Position numbers and translations under genes: made by a program
Source of the DNA: Scedosporium boydii
Lineage: Eukaryota; Ascomycota; Sordariomycetes; Microascales; Microascaceae
Reading direction: 5' to 3'
Length of the DNA: 64,000 nucleotides
Assembly: GCA_002221725.1 (NCBI GenBank)
Contig: NJFT01000015.1
Span: 62,001 to 126,000, forward strand
Shown here: positions 60,652 through 64,000 of the stretch, in pieces
How the letters are laid out: every line of letters starts with the position of its first letter
Position numbering within the stretch: the first letter of the stretch is position 1
The notes under the pieces: generated by a model
The model's database searches: none
Told to the model about the DNA's origin: nothing
What the model saw: only the letters and a program-made list of their open reading frames with translations

Positions 60652-62019
60652 ATGGACGAGCATTCGAGTCGCCATGGCCAAGGCCAAAGCCGTCGCTTGG
60701 TAACTTCAACCACAGCACCTGCCCCGTCAGCATCCCAACGTCGAAATGATGGTTCGTTTTTCCAAACAATATCCCCAAAGAAGGTATTGAACACGTCAGA
60801 GATTAACATGGAATCTTCCCAAACAGAATCATGGGTAGAAATCTCCTCGCAACCCTCGTCGTCGTCCTTGTCCTCTATCGGAGATGAGATCGTAACCACA
60901 GGCTTACACGTCGCCGGATCTTACCCACCCCGCAACCGACGCCGCTCCTATCCCGCACGATACTCCTATGCTCATATGAACCCTTCCTTCCAGGCTGGCG
61001 CAGCAAGCAGTCAAGATGAATATGAGGCCAGCGAGAGTGAAGAGGATAATTTGGCGAGTTCGACCGAACAGCCCTTGCCTGCACAACTACCCCCTGCGCC
61101 ACCCCGCTTCCAACAGCCTGTAGATTCTGACACCGACTCGGACGACGAGAACGCAACCGCTCTGGGCACGAGAGGTCCCGACGATCATGTATTCCGGCCC
61201 CAACCGAACGCCTTCTCAAACCCTCCTTCCACCATCGGACGGAGGCGGCATTCGTCCACGACGACGGCGACTCCCCATCCCCATAGCAGTGTCAACCGGC
61301 CCCACCTGTCCCAACGCGCACAGGCCCGCGCTCAGCAGGGTCAACCCGATTTCTTATCTCCGTCATATCAGGCCGATAACGATGCCGCGCTTAGAGCATC
61401 GCTAACTACTCTTTTGTCCTGTGCTGCTGCCGCCCGCGGCCTTCCCAAACACAGGGACGAAACGGAGAAGAGCAGGGGTTCTCCCGCGAGCGCTGGCACA
61501 GGGCCTAGCAACCAACCCATGGAGCTGAGACTGGTGCCCGAATCCGAACTCATGAACGGCGCCGCCCCGACCGCCGCACAAGCCGCCGGTGCCACTAGTG
61601 CTCGGCCCACGCCTCCTGGCCAAACGCGATCAACTCGTTCTTCTCCCCCGAGGTCGTCGTCGAAGGCTGCTGCTGCTCCGGACAAGGCGAAGCGCGGTGC
61701 CTCCTCCGCCATCAGTCGTGGCACGAGAGCGAGCAAGAAGAAGAAGACGGCCGTGGCCGACGATACTCTTCTCACCCCGACGCTGATGACCTGGGTTTTC
61801 AGCGCCGGCGTTGTCGTTCTCGTCTCCGTCGTCGGATTCGGAGCCGGTTACGTCATCGGTAGGGAAGTCGGCAGACAAGAGGTCTTCACCTCTGCCGGCA
61901 CGGGCCTTAACGCTTCCGACACAACCTCCTGCGGAAGGGAGGTTATGCAGTCGTCTGGGGGCGGTCTACGGCGCCTCAAATGGACTACTGCTGTTGGCAA
62001 GACCGTGGTGACGTCGTAG
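60652..62019 (+). CDS. Tail-anchored protein with Atg8-interacting motif, BNIP3-like layout
   Basis: A single frame of 455 residues. Near the N-terminus the sequence TESWVEISS gives a W-x-x-I Atg8-interacting motif (Trp61, Ile64) preceded by Glu59 and surrounded by serines. The middle is disordered, with two acidic patches (about 121-133 and 158-168) and a basic stretch KKKK at 362-365. A single hydrophobic span at about 379-403 ends GFGAGYVIGREVGRQ, with a GxxxG pair at Gly399 and Gly403; about 52 residues follow. Animal BNIP3 and NIX have the same order: an SWVEL motif, a disordered region, then a C-terminal span ending in a Gly-rich IGLGIYIGRR-like sequence. I infer a mitophagy or other selective-autophagy receptor on the mitochondrial or ER membrane. 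A possible 75-bp in-phase intron (60752-60826) would delete 25 residues just before the motif. Confidence 0.7.
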   Translation: MDEHSSRHGQGQSRRLVTSTTAPAPSASQRRNDGSFFQTISPKKVLNTSEINMESSQTESWVEISSQPSSSSLSSIGDEIVTTGLHVAGSYPPRNRRRSYPARYSYAHMNPSFQAGAASSQDEYEASESEEDNLASSTEQPLPAQLPPAPPRFQQPVDSDTDSDDENATALGTRGPDDHVFRPQPNAFSNPPSTIGRRRHSSTTTATPHPHSSVNRPHLSQRAQARAQQGQPDFLSPSYQADNDAALRASLTTLLSCAAAARGLPKHRDETEKSRGSPASAGTGPSNQPMELRLVPESELMNGAAPTAAQAAGATSARPTPPGQTRSTRSSPPRSSSKAAAAPDKAKRGASSAISRGTRASKKKKTAVADDTLLTPTLMTWVFSAGVVVLVSVVGFGAGYVIGREVGRQEVFTSAGTGLNASDTTSCGREVMQSSGGGLRRLKWTTAVGKTVVTS

Positions 62020-63182
62020 AAATAATTCGGCAGGGGGGATTTGGAGAGCATATTAACGGAATACCCCGGGTGGGTTTTTGCATCTAGGATGGACATATGG
62101 GGGAAAGAATGTGAACTGAACCTAGGCGGATGCGGATGGGATACGTGGAGGGGCGCAAAAGGGCGTTTTTCTTTTCTTTATTTTCTTCTAATTCCCTCCT
62201 TTTTGCGGCGATGTTTTCCGGATTACGGCCGTTGCGGTTTTCTTCATGCGAGGACTGACATGCCTGTTTTTTTTTTTTTTTTTTTTTTTTTTTTGGAGCC
62301 TTCGGATCGTCTGGGGCCGGACGTCAAGATACCCACCGGAGAGTGCTGAGATGGCCTCTCCTTTTCTTACTTGGGACATGACGACATGATGGAACTCATT
62401 GATAGTATATGACCGACACGTCACTGGGAGGAGTGCTCTGCAAATTTTTCATTCGCTTTTATCTTCCAGTTCTTTCCTTTCTCTCTTTGCACCTTCCTAA
62501 TTTCCCCTTGTGTCTTTCTGGACGAGATTGGAATCTTGGGAGAATTCGTCGTTTGCGAAACCCTTGATCCGGGTGTAAACGGGGCGGACTATGAAACAGG
62601 ATGGGCTTAAAGAAATATTGTAGGTAGTCTTTTGTTGATTGTTTGATATCCAGGGGAGAAATACCACTCTTTACTGTAGAGAAAAAACAGTACCTCGCAT
62701 CTGACATTGAGCGGGGACTATAATGATGTTGGAGCTTGACTTGTAGCTCGAGAGTCCGTGACTTTTGTGCCGTGAGGGATTGCAACGAGGAACACCTTCC
62801 CACCATGATGGCAAGGAAAAAAAGTTCTATTGTTCGTATGCCCTACCTCCCATAAACCAAAGAAAAGAGAGACGGCGGAAAGAAGAAAAAAAAAGACGGC
62901 TACCCCATCTTATCCCGTATACCTGCTTGCCCAAGCGGAATTCTCCCTATCCGGTATCCGCTGTCCTTCTATTCCCCATCAGAACCCAATCTACGCTAGG
63001 TTCGCAACACATTGAACGCTGCCCATAATAAGGAAGTGAGAGCCCGTCGCTGCAATCAGACCCTTCCTCTCTCGATACTAGCGACTGGGCCAAAAAGCCA
63101 GCTCTAGACATGAAACCCCCTTCCTCTCCATTTCAGGCTACTTGTTTTTTTGCAGTTTTTATCTTTTTCTCTTTCCCTCCCA
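62020..63182. other. Convergent intergenic region
   Basis: The 3' ends of the tail-anchored gene (plus) and verprolin gene (minus) face each other here. A run of 28 T lies at 62267-62294. The T-rich and then A-rich composition fits 3' UTRs from both sides. No gene was found. Confidence 0.5.
62267..62294 (+). repeat. 28-base T run
   Basis: An uninterrupted homopolymer located 250 bp after the stop codon of the tail-anchored protein gene. It may be a slippage site with unreliable length. Confidence 0.9.
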
Positions 63183-64000
63183 CTATAGCGCGCTCAGATC
63201 AAGCGGCACACTGCTCCCCCTCCCAGCACGATACTTCCTCGGCCCGCCCACAAAAGACCTCGGCGGGGGAAGGTCATTCTCATCCTTGAACTTCCAGCGC
63301 GAGTCGTCGATGAAGATACGACCGCCGCCCGAGGAAGGGGACATGAGGCCCTTCGTAGGGCTAGGGCTCTTGGTGCCGTTGGGGCCCAGCGTGAAGGAGC
63401 TAGGATCGAGCATAGAGGCACGGAGCGGACGGCGGATGGGGCGGTATGGAAGGGAGGGGCGGTGCGGACGAAGGTGGCGGCGGGGGTGGCGCTGATGAGG
63501 GGGAGGAGGCTTGACCTGCTGCTCTGATTGCTGCCTGCATTGCTAGGCTAGACACGGCGGAGGCTGCAGGCGGAGGTGGAGGGGGCGGAGGAGCTGCGGG
63601 GGATGAAGAGGATGGCGCCGGGGGAGGGGGAGGCGGTGGTGGTGTCGCAGGTGAGCGAGATGGGGGTTGAGGGGGTCTCGGCGGCGCTGAGGGAGGTAGT
63701 GGAGGTGCCGATGACACTGGCGGCGGAGGCGCTGGAGCACCGGGGAGAGGAGGCGCATGCAATGCGGGGGTGGAGGGTTTCCTTGAGGCTGGCAGCGGTG
63801 GTGGCTTCTTCCCGATAGGCGGAGGAGGACCTTTGCTTGATGCTATGGAGTGAGGGCGCGGGTGGTCGGTGACGTGCTTCCTGAGGGCTGCGACTGACGG
63901 ACGGGTTGGTATCGCTGGGGCGCTTCCTGTTGGTGGCTTCGGCGCAGAGAAAGTCGGGGGCTTCGGCGCTGAAGGCACTGTCTCGGAGTCGGAGAGGAAT
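63183..64000 (-). CDS. VRP1: Verprolin/WIP-family actin regulator, 3' part, frame break near C-terminus
   Basis: The gene enters from beyond the right edge, so the N-terminus (where the actin-binding WH2 motif is expected) is not visible. The first visible frame runs from 64000 to a stop at 63400-63402. It is extremely proline-rich (poly-Pro runs alternating with Ala and Ser), includes RPSVAALRKHVTDH and later SSLAMQAAIRAAGQ, and ends abruptly. The expected C-terminus lies in another frame and ends at 63183: RRPLRASMLDPSSFTLGPNG, then RIFIDDSRWKFKDENDLPPP and VGGPRKYRAGRGSSVPL. That block is the WASP-binding end typical of fungal verprolins, which promote Arp2/3-dependent actin assembly at endocytic patches. 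I found no convincing intron joining the frames: a 40-bp candidate would be unusually short. A one-base sequence error or a real frameshift is likely. Confidence 0.75.

Overview
The window reads as nuclear DNA of a filamentous ascomycete (Pezizomycotina, probably Sordariomycetes). The evidence is spliceosomal introns of about 60-435 bp with GT..AG ends, Pezizomycotina-type proteins (an Msn2/Seb1 stress regulator, a Dph6-RidA fusion, an SMUBP2/Hcs1-type helicase, verprolin), and long pyrimidine-rich leaders. There are no operons, rRNA genes, CRISPR arrays or clear tRNA genes. All gene models below were spliced by eye from phase and GT/AG signals.

Layout. At 0.6-4.5 kb (minus) lies a large F-box protein with a basic tail ending in a CaaX box. 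At 6.9-9.1 kb (plus) a six-exon, membrane-anchored type-B carboxylesterase has an intact Ser-Glu-His triad. From 9.1 to about 31.8 kb there is no gene I can defend. At 32.2-34.4 kb is the Msn2/Seb1-like C2H2 factor, with two small upstream ORFs in its presumed leader. At 35.2-35.9 kb is a small two-exon gene of unknown function. At 36.5-39.1 kb is intronless DPH6 (diphthamide synthesis). At 42.1-43.8 kb is a three-exon DUF202 membrane protein, and at 44.5-47.5 kb a six-exon HCS1-type helicase whose Walker A motif is split by an intron. The second gene-poor tract, 47.5-55 kb, holds a foldback (MITE-like) element and one tentative 101-residue gene. At 55.1-57.3 kb is a long intronless, disordered, coiled-coil protein. 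At 60.7-62.0 kb is a tail-anchored protein with an Atg8-interacting motif that resembles the mitophagy receptor BNIP3 in layout. The right edge (minus) carries the 3' part of a verprolin/WIP gene, with an apparent frame break before its C-terminal WASP-binding segment.

The most striking non-genic signal is a dispersed 9-bp word, TACTTCGTA/TACGAAGTA (inverted arms TAC..GTA around a 3-bp centre). I counted about 30 exact copies by eye, against about 0.5 expected by simple base odds. All lie in gene-poor DNA and none in an exon of a confident gene. The two most interesting protein observations are the BNIP3-like candidate receptor and the F-box protein with a farnesylation signal. The genes are individually transcribed and do not form one pathway; shared themes (stress response, organelle quality control, actin, translation-factor modification) are housekeeping in nature.
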